64,000 bases of DNA from Maniola hyperantus (Eukaryota > Arthropoda > Insecta > Lepidoptera > Nymphalidae): positions 11,718,001 through 11,782,000 of the forward strand of contig NC_048555.1 in NCBI RefSeq assembly GCF_902806685.2, written 5' to 3'. The translations under genes and the position numbers were made by a program. The notes under the pieces are model-generated. The model was given only the letters and a program-made list of their open reading frames with translations, was not told the DNA's origin and searched no databases. Shown here one piece after another: positions 34,801 through 47,640 of the stretch. Numbering within the stretch: the stretch's first letter is position 1; each line of letters starts with the position of its first letter.

Positions 34801-37800
34801 AGCCATCACTTGGTCTCTTGTTACTGGATAAGATGGATTGTGAGTTACCAGTAGAAGATGTGGAAAGTGCTGAAGAAAATCTGTTGGTTTGTTGTTCTTG
34901 ATTTTCTAGTGGAGTGGTTAGAACAAGATCAGGTTGCTTGGTAGGTATAGTTTGTGAAGAAATAGTAGGATTGAATCGATTACTAAGATTGAGATTTGTA
35001 CTTTCCTTTTTACTGTCACCCGAACTTTGAAAACTAGTTTGGGAAAATGAGCCCTGATTTTGAGGACTATTGTTTAAGTTATTTTGAGATGTTATTCCTG
35101 CGTTGCGAATAGGTGTTAAAAGTGATCCTTGACTTTGGGGGCTATTGTTGATATTTTCTTGAGAAAGACCAGAAATAGAAAAAGAACTATTCTTATTCAT
35201 TACCGGAGAGTTTTGAGCATTGCGATCAAACTCTGAACCTAAATTAGAGCTTATCAAAGAACTTTGCAAGCCAGTTTGGAAAAATGCACCATCATTTTGA
35301 GGACTATTATTATTAATGTTTATACCAAAGGAATTGGAGCCTTGAATGGATGGAGGTAGATTTTCATTTGGAGACCCTTGTCCAAGAAATGTACCATAAG
35401 AATTTTGCGTAGTCAATGATTGAATAGGCCTTCCAAACGGCCCTTGATCTTGAAATTTTTGTTCTGCATGAGGTTGAGCATTATTAAAGTTGTTATTAAA
35501 ACCAACTTTAGATGAATCAATTTGTAGGAAAGAATTCGCATCTAGAAAATTACCAGGAGGACGAGGAGGCAAATACTGAGACTGGGCTCCGAATCTATTT
35601 CCAAACTGAGTAGTCTGTCCATTTTGAGCTAAAAATATGTTTCCCTTGTTCAATGTATTATGAACTCTATTAACATCTGTCACAAATTTAGAAGTATCAG
35701 GTTGCGTTGATGGAAGGTCGTAAGAACTAAATTGAACATTTGGTCGCACAATGCCTTGTTGGTGTTGATTAAAGAATGTACTTGCACCCGCGTTAGATCC
35801 AGGTCGCTGTACTTCATTGGGTCGTCCGCTATTATCAAAGCCTGCAACACCTGTCCCTAATTTGGAGTTATCCGGTTGCGTTGATGATGAATCTTTAGAA
35901 AAGTCGTAAGAACTGAAGTGCCCTTGACCATTCGGTCGCACAAAGCCTTGTTGGTCTTGATTAATGACTGCGCTTGCACCGGTGTGGAATCCAGGTCGCT
36001 CACCAAATTTATTCGATTGTCTATCGTTATAATTGCCATTAGTGTCACTTTGAGCGTAATCGTCCTCTGCATTGTACTTCTGAGCATCGTAAGAGCCTGT
36101 AAGTAAAAAATGAAAGTTTCTGGTCATTTGTCAAACGTCTCCGTGTGAACCATATTTTATCGGTCGGTTACATTTATCAATCTTCACAATGGGGCTTTTT
36201 AAGTTTATCTGTAACCGGAATTTTGTATGAACGGAATGCTACATAATATTAACAAGCGTAGATAAAAATTCAATACAGTTATGTTAGTGTATTTGTTTTT
36301 ATGGTTTTTAAGTAAGTACTTTATTTACTATTTTTATTGAGCCATTAACATTTATGTGTAATTAAATTAAATTGACGTAAAGCGTCTGTTATTTAAATAT
36401 TAATAATTATGTATTTTTACTTGTGGTTTGCGTTGAAAAAATAATGTAGATATAGTAGCCTTTGCCTACGACGTCAGATTTTTATATTTCCGGAATAAAG
36501 AGTAGGTATGCTTTTTACTTCTATAAGTATCTACCTCAAACGTTGCAATCAATTGAGTAGGTATAAATAAGAAACCGGCAAAACGCACTTTTGGTTTTTT
36601 TAATTAATAGTATGGATAACATAATAAACGTGTTAAAATAAAAATTATTTTTTTTAAACTTTGAATCTACTTAAGCAATACAATTAAGTAGCTTATCTAA
36701 TAAAACAAACTGACTGACTGATATATTATCATTATACAGCTAGCTCAGCTCTGGATCAGGGAACTTGAGTATTTGCGTGTAGATTCTCTGTGTAACGTAA
36801 ACTCACACTATGATGGAATTTTGTAAAATTTCAAATATTTTTTTAAGAAAATGCAAGCTTTTTTTAATCCACTGATATGCAGTCAAGGTAATAAAATTGG
36901 CAGTTTAATACATACGGAACCTAATAAAAGCAAAATACCAGCGCAAGTTTTAAGTTAAGCGCTTTTTATCGTATTTTTATTACTTATATATTAAACCACT
37001 AGTATTACTATATGTGAAAGATCATACGTCGAAACCTCAAGGTGAACTTGAAAGCTACTTTCAATTAAATATATGTTTACATTTTGATATATAATGTAAA
37101 GATCAAGAACTTATTTTCTTAATGCCGCGTTGACACTGGGACAGTCCCATTTCCGGTTTTTAGCAACTTTTGATATCATTATTTGTTGCAAATTGCAATA
37201 GAACTTTTTGATGTAGATTTTAATTATAGTCCAGAAATGCAGAGTGATTCGCTAACTCAGTTTTCAACGATTAATGATAGCCACCGAGCGGTCAAACCAA
37301 TGTCAAATGAGCTCGGTGGCTATCATGCATCGTTGAACACTGAGTTAAAGAATCTGCAAGTTGTCTAGTTAAACTTTGCAGCAATTTTGGAATCTCATAT
37401 CATATTATCATTTCGTCCAAGAATAGATTCTCTAACTAAGTACTATAATATCCTAGAGCTCACCTTTAAAAGAAGCTCTAAGATTTTATAGTAATTCAAA
37501 AGTTAGTAATTTAATGAGGCATTAATCTTAATTTCACTTTCACGATTTATTTCGAAACCATTTTAATTACTTACCTCGTATTGAAATTAAAAAAGTTTTG
37601 AGAAAATAAATAGGTACCTAATTGAATTTGAAAAGTCTACTACGATATTATTAAAAATTTAAATACTAGTAAGTACCCTACGTCTATTTAATTAGTAGTA
37701 TTTTTAGTAAGTTAGTCGTATATTTTTGATGATAATCTCATACTTTGATAGATAACATTCGATAAATTTAATTAGCATTAGAAAGATTGTTATAGAATAG

Positions 37801-40800
37801 AATAGAATAGAATAGAATAGAATGTTTTTTTATTCATGTAAACTTTTTACAAGTACTTATGAATAGTCAGGTAGTTTTAATTTACCACTGGTTCGGAATG
37901 CCGTTATCAAAAGTCTTTCAAAAGTATAATTTTATTGTAATAATTCTAAGCCGATTTTGCATATTAAAATATTATACACAAGAATTGAGTTAAGTAGAAC
38001 CAAAAGCTTTGAATTTTAATAAGAAAAAATGCAAAACAATTCCATTTCAAAAAGGCAATAAATAATATAGTAAGACAACATTTTAGTGAAAAAACACTAT
38101 TGTCCGAAAGGTTAACAACCTGAGGCGAGTTAAACGTATCGTTAAAGTTCGTATCACAGTTATTTATCACTTTATTGAAAGATCGTATCACTTCATACCT
38201 ATTATTAATAGCTGAATCGAGTTTTAATATTATAAATGAAATGATATATCTTAATTATGTGTAGGCGAACCTTTTATGCCTGTCGCTTCAAATTAATATC
38301 TATTTGTTATCAATAGGTATAAATTGTGAATCCATATTTTAAAATTCTATTACAATTTTATTTGTCTGTCTATTTTTAACCGACTTCAAAAAAAGGAGGA
38401 GGTTCTCAATTCGTCGGAATCTTTTTTTTATTTTTATTTGTGTAATACACGATTACGCAAAAACAATAATTACGGTATTGAGTATATTTTTCAAAATACT
38501 AATTATTTGTTGATGAACATATTTTAATTTTCCGCGATGTGACCACAAATTCACGGTTTTCGGATTTTTCCTCTACTTGTGCTATGCCTATAAGACCTAC
38601 CCACCTGCCAAATTTCATGATTCTAGGTCAACGAGAAGTACCCTATAGGTTTTCTTGACAGACAAGACAGACGGACAGACAGACATTCATTTGTTGGTAA
38701 TTCTATACGTTTTTATAATAAGCTTCCAGAAGACAATATGTTGGAGATGTCTCTCAACAAGTTTTCATAAAACGTAAACTTATTGAAAAATCCTATTACA
38801 ATGTAAAGGATTATTTAAATGATAAGAAAACTTTGGAATGAGTTGCTTAACAACTTTATGATAGTTCTAATAAGTTTAAGTGATTTTGTAAAGTGGTGAT
38901 AATAAAAAAAATACCCGGCTGAGTTTGTTGTGGGCTCTTCTCAGACCTGGGCGCGTTTGGAACTCATTGCTTTAGGTTTAAATTCGCGTAAAGATTATCA
39001 CCACTATATCTTACAAATCCAACAACCGACTATCAAAAAGCGTAATTTATTACCTAGGTGTTTTCAATAAATTATTTGATTTGATTTGATTTGGACAGAC
39101 GGATAGACAGATGTATCTACAGATGAAGAGATGGAAAGACAGACAGACAACGAAGTGATCCTATAAGGGTTCCTTTTTTCCTTTTGAGGTACGGAACCCT
39201 AAAAATTACGTCATCATCATCATGATCAACCCATCGCCGGCTCACCAGAGCACGGGTCTCCTCTCGCGGAAGTGCGGATTGGCAGACTTCACACACCTTT
39301 GAGAACATTATGGAGAACTCTCAGGCATGCAGGTTTCCTCGCGATGTTTTCCTTCACATTTTAATTACTTAAAAACGCACATAACTCCGAAAAGTTAGAG
39401 ATGCGTGCCCGGGATCGAACCCCCGACCTCCGATTATACGTAAGTAAAAATTACGTACTAGAACATAATTATAATTATTGTTAATCACCTGATAGATTTA
39501 AAATGTTTTGGACCTAGAGAATTCGTGACCGGTCAAGGATTTCGCATGAACTTGATTTTTTTGTTTATGGCTAAAGAAGATGTTATTAGCATTGAATGTT
39601 ATGTATTAAAGCTAGCTGACCCGCCCCGGCTTCGCTTGGGTGGAATTTAGAAAATCAGCCCGGGGGGTAGAATTTTCAAAAATCATGAAATAGGTACCTA
39701 CGTATTTTTTATCCAAATATCAATTTTCATTAAAAAAAAACTTGAAAAATAACGGACTTTCATACAAACTTTCATCCCTTATTTAACCCTCTTGGCAGTA
39801 AAATTTTCAAAAATCGTGAAGTACGCATTTTTTTATTCTTAACCAAAAGCATGTATACCAATGTTCATCGATGTAATTTTAAAAATGATAGACTTTCATA
39901 CAAACTTCCATCCCCCATTTACTCCCCTTAGAGGTGGAATTTCGAAAAATCCTTTCTTAGTAGATACCTCCTCTTCACAAATAACACACCCTCCAAATTT
40001 CATCTCTAGGATCAGCGGTTTAGGCTGTGCGTTGATATATGGACAGTCAGTCAGTCAGGACTTTGAATTTTATATATTAGGTACATAGATTTATGACTGA
40101 TTTTTCAATCAATAACAACATAACAATTACATCGATTACAACAAGGTTTGTTGGATAAATTCACACCTGACAAAACTTATTGATCTGTATATTTCCGGTA
40201 CATCAATTTAAAATATCTATTTTTATCTTAATTTACCTTCGTAAATAAAGGTTTTCACTAAATAAATTATTGATGCAATCATTTCCTTTTATGTAAATAT
40301 GATATTATGATGTAACAAGCTTATGCTCGCGACTTCGTCCGCGTGGACTACACAAATTTCAAACCCCTATTTCACCCTCTTAGGGGTGGAATTTTCAAAA
40401 ATCCTTTCTTAGCGGATGCCTACGTCGTATAGCTATCTGCATGCCAAATTTCAGCCCGATACGTTCATTAGTTTGAGCTGTGCGTTGATAGATCAGTCAG
40501 TCGGTCAGTCAGTCAGTCAGCCACCTTTTCCTTTTATGTATTTAGACAATAATAACAAGTAACTCACCGTCATCCTTTATTCCGTTCGCTTCATCCTTCG
40601 CATTTTGTTGTAAAGATTCCAGAATTTCAGCCGGTATAGGCGGTGGTGTCGGAAGATGGGATCCCATAGGACGATACCCATTTTTATCTGCTGTATACAC
40701 TACACTGTAAACCTTCCCATCATCACCAGTATAAGAATAACCACCTTGTCTCTTATCCCCATCGTTCGATACGCCGTTTTCCTCCATTTTAATACCGTTT

Positions 40801-42028
40801 TCAGTTTCAAATCCATAGTTAAACTTATTCAGTCCAATATTCATATGGTATTTTACTGTATTGGACATTCGGTCAGTGAAGAGTTGATTTCCTGGTCTGT
40901 TGCCTGCATTATTTTGACCTGAAGGTTGGTTGAAAGCTGATAAATCTGGATAGTCTTGGTTATTTATACCAACTGATCCTTGGGGACGAAACGATTCAAA
41001 CTGTGCTTGGTTTTGAATTCCTCCATTTTGTGGTCTCGCCTGATTTTTAGTACCTCTGAACGCGGCTTCTCCCACTTTAGAATCTGTTGATCCATAGTTT
41101 TCTCTTAGACCTCCAAGACCTGATGGCTGATTTGATGCCCTGGTTCCAGGGGCTGCAGCTTCCACAACCACTCCTTGGTACTCATTTTCGTAGCTTCCTG
41201 ATGGTAATTGGTTTCCCTGAGAAGGGCTATTATCACTGGTCCTTCCAAAAGGTGTTTGCAAGAAACCTTGGTTTACGCCATTTATGCCAGAGGTTTGGGA
41301 GGATCCTGGAGTACCACCAGCATATTGTGATGATGAAGGTGGTAGGTATGTTCGGTCGAGCGTAGCGGCTCCACACGCCGCTATGAAAGCGGCGACATAT
41401 ATCTGAAAAAGTCATTTTTTGGGTTTTAAAATGGGATATCTAAATAGATTTTTAAGTTAATTTAGTTTTAAGTAAGTAAATTTTCATGTAAAAAAATTAA
41501 AAAAATGTGACTAATCTATGAAAATTGTATGAAAATGTCAAATCAAGACGTTTTCTTGTGCTTAATTAATTACAGAACGCAAAGTTAATATAAATGATGC
41601 GCTCAAACCTCTGATCTCTTTAAAATTGTAGATATTAATCTGGTGACATAAAACGAATACTAGTCTAGTCTGGTCTAAGATACAATCTACTTAAGTATAC
41701 TTATTTATGGCTGGACTGATTACGACAAAACTTTAAGTACGAAAAATATAATATACAGATGCTATTATTACGACCATCCTCAATTTCTCACTCACTAGTC
41801 AAATTAATTTCAACTGCACCGAATTTGATGAAACTTTTAATAATATAATCATATTAATAAATTATAACATGAACATGTTTCTAATTTTAAACTAGGAACT
41901 AATAATACTGTACGTAATAAATAAGATGTTTCACAACGATTATTTTCACATCACAAAACTACTTTTTCGCACTTGGTCTCAATCATTTATCGTATTATTC
42001 GTATTGTGTCAGTCATTACCAAATTCAT
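31817..42028 (-). CDS. CPR-D: giant RR-1 cuticular protein with FG-type repeats
   Basis: Three exons on the minus strand: 42028-42020 (MNL), 41402-40568 and 36096-31817. They total 5124 nt and 1707 aa, with consistent phases and GT-AG introns. The signal peptide (MNLIYVAAFIAACGA) is followed by ATLDRTYLPPSSSQYAGGTPG. A Gly/Asn/Gln/Pro-rich segment precedes the R&R domain at about 196-258 (FNYGFETENG, GGYSYTGDDG, YTADKNGY, GSHLPTPPPIP). The 4280-bp last exon encodes about 1425 residues of Ser/Thr/Gln/Asn/Phe-rich sequence. About 33110-34310 is a repeat array built on SSFGQQTTPSRFGVQTS and SSFGQKPT. The C-terminus FGGSRKPPKFDETGYHY parallels CPR-C. Four cysteines in two Cys-Cys pairs stand out. 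Most R&R proteins are 100-300 aa, so this is exceptionally long. It likely acts as a disordered extracellular cuticle matrix component; the material role is inference. The 4.5-kb intron 2 holds many transposon pieces. Confidence 0.95.
33110..34310 (-). repeat. FG-type tandem repeat array in CPR-D
   Basis: A loose unit of about 33-36 residues alternates FGQQTTPSRFG with QTSSSFGQKPT, with roughly a dozen diverged copies. Phe-Gly pairs recur every 10-15 residues. The copies vary at many third positions, so the array is old compared with the CPR-C duplication. Confidence 0.8.
36130..40560. other. CPR-D intron 2, transposon-rich
   Basis: Contents: MITE of the AACTCAGTG family (37243-37345); LINE tail with (TAGAA)n (37796-37915); parts of the 400-bp repeat (38490-38690 and 39093-39204, minus); LINE tail ending in (ATTTG)n (38910-39092, plus); minus-strand SINE of family 1 (39211-39435); minus-strand Helitron-like elements (39612-40090 and 40317-40545). 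36130-37230 has no recognised feature. Confidence 0.6.
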
Positions 42029-42098
42029 CTTAAAATCCAGAAGGATGCTGCTACACTGAAAGAATACCACGCACTGAAGCTACGAAGATTCAATTATG

Positions 42099-42107
42099 CT
42101 TTTTATA
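42099..42107 (-). promoter_or_regulatory. TATA box of CPR-D
   Basis: TATAAAAAG lies 32 bp upstream of a perfect TCAGT initiator (+1 near 42075) and about 79 bp upstream of the ATG at 42028. It shares 16 consecutive bases (GTATAAAAAGCATAAT) with the CPR-A promoter. Confidence 0.75.
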
Positions 42108-43520
42108 CCAACTCCAAACTCATCTAAAAAAAACGTGTCCAGGATTTTATACCGAGATAAGTTTGCAGCTGAGCAAACCCTATAACACTGTAAAATAACC
42201 ACTATTTGTATTCAAATAAGATGATTTATAGTGATATATTTTGTAGAATGAAGTGCATTCGTAAGTTGGGCATAACGCATCCACTACAAGATCATGTTTG
42301 TACTCACAAAGTAATATCGATTTTTTAACAACTTTTAATTGAGACGATATCGATTTTTGCAGTACTAAATGAAGACGTTTCGTGATTTCAATCGACATTG
42401 TGTTGATTTTTCGAAGATGATTAACTTAAAAAGGGCAAGTCTTTATTTGTTTAATGTTTTGTTTCAAGGAGTTTATATGTATGAGTTATTTTTGTTTTAT
42501 TGGTTTAACAATAATAATTTAATGATCGATTTAAATTCAGCGTGAAGTCGTTTTGTGAGTTTCATCGACTCTATCGTAGACCGTTGCGATTTTGGACTTG
42601 GATAATGTGGTAAGGTACGGGGTTTCGATCCCGGGCACGCCTTTTTGAGCTACTACCTATGTGCATTTTAAGCAATTAAAATATATCACTTGCTTTAACA
42701 GTGAAGAAAAATAACGCTAGAACGTCAGTAGGTAAATCAGTATAGGTACCTACCTGAGAGTTCTCCATAATGTTCTCAATACGCATGAAGAGTTCTCCAG
42801 TATTTCCTCAAAGGTGTGTCAAGACATCTTCCCGGGTGCTACACTTGGCCAGCGTAGACTCTTCTCATTCTGAGAGGAGACCCGTGCTCAATAATGGACC
42901 GACAATAAGTTGAGAGAACGGTAGGTACCTAATGCACATTTGCAAACTTGTAAAACATACTTATTTTAACAAGTAGGATTTTCACGAGTGAATAACCAAA
43001 TTATGTTCCATTGTATTATATTTATTTTCAACTTTTTTTAGGTAACTCTATCTACAAAATTATTTTTCTCTTGTAATAATTAACTAAGGCCTAACGCAAA
43101 CAACTGATTTTTAATTGAGACTAATAGATATCTACTTATCCGACAGCAGCCGACTTTTGGTGGTGAAAAGCGGTGTCAGATTTCATGCCGACTTTGTTTG
43201 CTGCGATTAACTTCTGTTTAATAATAAATGCCAGAACCGGCATTCCGAACCAGTGGTAAATTAAAACTACCTGACTATTCATAAGCACTTTTAAAAAGTT
43301 TACATGAATAAAAAAACATTCTATTCTATTCTATTCTATTCTAATTGCCTAGCGAAAATTTATGCAGTAGGTACGCGGCAGAAAAAAATGTACATCGGCC
43401 TTTAGAATGACATTTTGGCTATGAAGTGTTGGAGGTGGGGGTTGATGAGTCAATGAGTAAGGAGATTTCTTTCAGAATTACAGCTGATGTAAATTATTGC
43501 AACTTAGAACTGCCAATTTT

Positions 43521-43935
43521 AAGGGTTCCGTACCTCAAAAGGAAAAACGGAACCCTTATAGGATCACCTTTGTTGTCTGTCTGTCTGTCAGTCTGTCAAG
43601 AAACCTACAGAGTACTTCCTCCCGTTGACCTAGAATCATGAAATTTGATAGGTAGGTAGGTCTTATAGCAGATATTAGGGGAAAAATCTGAAAACAGTGA
43701 ATTAGTGATTACATTACACAAAAAAAATTTGATTGTGGTCATGAACAAAAAATTTGTATTTTCAGTTTTTGAAGCAAGATAACTATATCAAGTGGGATAT
43801 CATGTGAAAGGGCTTCACCTGTGCATTCAAAAACAGATTTTTATATATTTTAATGCATCATAGTTTTTGAATTATCTTGCAAAATGTCGAAAAAACCCTT
43901 CGTGCGCGAGTCCGACTCGCACTGGGCCGGTTTTT
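43521..43935 (+). mobile_element. 400-bp dispersed repeat, most complete copy
   Basis: Opens AAGGGTTCCGTACCTCAAAA with a stem-loop closing at ACGGAACCCTT, then (CTGT)n. The middle is conserved (GACCTAGAATCATGAAATTT). It ends GCGAGTCCGACTCGCACTGG, a second stem-loop, and GCCGG. It lacks coding capacity. Confidence 0.75.
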
Positions 43936-44454
43936 TAATAATGTTATTATTGTTTTCAATGAGCGATATGTATTATTTTACACCGATTATTTTAATGGTA
44001 GTCTGCGGTAGGCGTATGTTACATTAAAAAACTGGTACATAACGGAAACCTATCTTTATTTATTATTATAATATTAAGTAAGTGTATTTTAAAAGCACCT
44101 AATTGGTTTGTATGTCGCTTAAAATTTATAATCTACAAAATCAACATCAGTAATGTTGCAATTCCACAAGGATGTTTTAATATAGTATGCGGACGTGCTA
44201 AGTGTGCATTTATTTCTAAAATAACTAGTTTTCCTTCTTGTCCTGCTACCAGTTTCTTAAATTCATCGTGTATCTTAAGATTGACGATATTTTTGAGTTA
44301 TGAGCGCGCGTGCGTCACGTCCAAATAAAATACGCCATAATAACAATTATTTTTTTCTGCTTCCTTTTTGTACCTGTCTCCCCTGTGTAAAAATATTAGA
44401 ATATTAAATAGAATCGAAAATCAATTAGAATTGATTTTCTAGTTCAATATTCGG

Positions 44455-44858
44455 TTTTGTGTCAACATCCTATACTTACAAAATATCAAAATTTCAAGAA
44501 CTATTATGCATAAAAATAAATAAAAATCTGTTTTAGAATGTACAGATAAAGCCCTTTTCATATGATAACCCCTCTTGGTATAGTTATCTTGTTGTGAAAA
44601 TTGAATAAATTAATTATTTTTCATGATCACATATTTCTTTGTGATGTAACCACAAATTCACGGTTTTCGGATTTATTCCTTTACTTGCGCTATAAGACCT
44701 ACCGACCTGTCCAATTTCATGATTCTAGGTCAACGGGACGTACCCTATACCTAGGTTTTCTTGACAGACACGACGGACAGACGGACAGACAGGCAGACAC
44801 ACAATAAAGTGATCCAATAAGGGTTCCTTTTTCCTTTTGAGGTACGGAATCCTAAAAA
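44455..44858 (-). mobile_element. 400-bp dispersed repeat (GGTTCCG family)
   Basis: The inverse orientation of 43521-43935; its 3' side ends TTTTGAGGTACGGAATCCTA. The CTTGGCCGG end is missing. Confidence 0.65.
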
Positions 44859-45090
44859 GTTACTTTCCCTATTTCTAGTGTTCTATTATTAGTGGTGTTA
44901 TAAATGACCCAATGAGTGCACAATCTTATTGAAAAGTTGGACTTTCAAAGGAAGTCGAACTTTGTCAATCGGACAAACACGTTGCCTTATTTGTAAAGAT
45001 GATATTGTGCTATTATAAAGCCTGTCTGTCTGTCAACTGTTTATTATTTATCACTTCAACTGCCTCTCGTTGGTCTTGTGAATAACTAAC

Positions 45091-45240
45091 ATAGCCTCAA
45101 TAGCTCAACGGTTAAGGAGCGGACTGAATTCCGAAAGGTCGGAGGTTCAAACCCCACCCTTGCACTATTGTCGTACCTAGTCCTAGCGCAAGCTTTACGC
45201 TTAGTTGGAGGAGAAAGGGGAATATTGATAAAAAATCTAA
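45091..45240 (+). mobile_element. tRNA-derived SINE (family 2)
   Basis: GCCTCAATAGCTCAACGGTT and GGTTCAAACCC as at 23284. The 3' end is replaced by a Helitron start at about 45238. Confidence 0.75.
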
Positions 45241-45539
45241 ATATATATAAAACGAAAAGGTGACTGACTGACTGATCTATCAACGCACAGCTCAAACTAC
45301 TGGACGGATCGGGCTGAAATTTTGCATGCAGATATCTATTATGACGTAGGCAATAGGAATCCGCTAAGAAAGGATTTCTGAAAATTCAACCCCTAAAGGG
45401 GGTTTGAAATTTGTGTACCGTGTGTTTTTCGTCAGTTTGTGCGGCTCCATACAATCTCCACATATCACAGAATCCTGTGGATAAAATCGCAAGGTAAAAA
45501 TTCGCAGTGCGAGCTTATACTCTTAGATATAAGAGGCAT

Positions 45540-45682
45540 CAGTGGCGTGCCCAGGAGTTCAAGCCAGGGTATGCATTTAGGTATGAACTTATTTTACGGC
45601 AGGTTAAAATGAAAAATAAGCATTGACTTATTACAATGAGGGTAAGCAATGCGTTTATGCCTGTATGAGCTGCACGCCACTG
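45540..45682. mobile_element. hAT-like MITE, 143 bp, perfect 8-bp target duplication
   Basis: Ends CAGTGGCGTGC and its inverse. The duplicated target AGAGGCAT lies at 45532-45539 and 45683-45690. It is the sister of 29894-30036. Confidence 0.9.
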
Positions 45683-46564
45683 AGAGGCATCATAAACCTT
45701 TAAAGGCAACTCGCATTACAGAGGCATCTTACTTTTGAGCTTATTTCAAGCCGGATCTTAATAAAGAATGCTATAACCTATAGTTTAAAGCTCAGATTAA
45801 AGAAAAAAGTAGACTGAAAATGGACCGCCGAATTCCGAAAACTCAAACACTCCGGAAGAATTAAAATAAAATTTAACCTGGTCAGTAGTGGGCCGCTATG
45901 CAAATGGGTGAGATAATTGAAAATGAAAAATATTTATTTAACAAAACAGTTTTGTCAATTATCTACTTAAAACGTTTTCAGAAACCGGACTGCGGTTGCA
46001 CTGCAGCAGGTTTGATGTTTATTAAGTGAAATAATCCAAAAATTATTTTTTCTCATTTTGTTAATGTTGCCATACAGTCACCATATTTTGTTTTTTGTTT
46101 TTTTTAAGGTATAACCAGTGTCACTTGGGGTGATATGAATATATGGGTATATATATGGGTGGGGGGTTTATCATATGATAAGGGTTCTAATGATACTTCA
46201 TATTACATCCAAATCTGTTCAGGCATTTAAACGTTACGTTGGAATAAAGAACATACATACAATAAATACATGGATCCTGAAGACATTGCAAACTAAGAAA
46301 CACACTTTCTCAATTTTATAATACGGGTAGCGATGACTCTATCCATATTTTTCCTTAGTCTATGATCATTCAGGCATAAGAAAAACTTAAATAATGTTGT
46401 GTTTTTAATTGTTTGAGGAGTTTACCATGGTTAAGGTCAGTTGGATCGCTATAGCTGACAACGGGAATACCCATCAGTTTTCACCATAATATTGTTAGGG
46501 TGGGAACACACGAGATACGATTTACGATTTCTAAAGCAAGAAAAATATCAAAGTCAAAGTCAAA

Positions 46565-46798
46565 TCAGTACCTACCCTTATTATAAATGCATAAATGTGA
46601 AAGTGTGTTTGTTTATTGGTTTGTTAGTTTGTCCTTCAATCACGTCGCAACGGAGCAACGGACCGACGTGATTTTTTGTATGGGTATAGTTTAAGACCTG
46701 GAGAGTGACATAGGCTACTTTTTATCCAAAATCAAAGAGTTCCCACGGGATTTTTAAAAACCTAAATCCACGCAGACAAAGTCGCGGCCATCAGCTAG
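46565..46798 (+). mobile_element. Helitron-like element, complete
   Basis: 234 bp. Starts TCAGTACCTACCCTTATTAT, ends CGCGGCCATCAGCTAG, bordered by A and T. Confidence 0.8.
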
Positions 46799-47640
46799 TT
46801 TAGAAATTAATTCTCGACCTTGCTGAGAATCGAACCTGTGGACCACAGCGCGTGCGGCAGGGAGGTCGTCACTTATCAAATTAGTTTCTAGGTTAGATCA
46901 TGCGATGCTGCATAAATAATCGGCCAATCATATAATATCACGCACAATTAGCCCTGTAATCAATCAACATAGTACGAAACAAAATGACGTCATCATATCA
47001 CCTCTAGGTTATGCTTATGGGCAATTCGTCACTCATATCGACACCTCCCACGTAAGTTGTTGTAACTCACAAAATTAGTGTTTCGCGTTTTTACATAACG
47101 ATGTCTATTTTTATCTATTTCACACATTCAAATTAAAAAAAATGGTATAAATGCTATTTTAGACATGCATTCGCGCCTTGTATGTAACAGATACAACAGA
47201 TCACGCCGGACTTCAAACACCATGCTTGTGACTCAAGCCTCCGATATATTTCGGTTGTGTACGCATTTTTTTTATTCTAGTAACCAACGCCAAAATAACT
47301 TGTTTTTGTTAAATAAAGATTTTTTTAAAATCTACTCTATTATCATAATATCAAACATCATCATCATTATTTATCCGATTTAACTGATTTTACACGCAAG
47401 TGTCAAATTATAAGACGCGGCTGACGGACGCGTCCTTAATTAATACGGATACAAAAAAACTCGGACCAAAGTCGGATTTGGCTCACGCACTAATCCGATC
47501 TCTGATCCAAATCCAAGCTCCAAAATCCGAGGCAATGCGAAAACGTACCTACTTACAAACGACTACTTCGGTCTATATATTTCTTCACGGATGACGAAGA
47601 GAAATCAGATGACGGATCTAGTGCGTAATCAATCAATCAA

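Noticed and set aside
31817..36096. CPR-D tail as part of a nucleoporin gene
   Set aside because: The exon joins in phase to a signal peptide and an R&R domain, and ends in the tail shared with CPR-C. FG pairs are a resemblance, not homology.
37237..37350. CRISPR-like or riboswitch-like hairpin
   Set aside because: The symmetry is that of a MITE with two related copies elsewhere. There are no spaced direct repeats, and the genome is eukaryotic.
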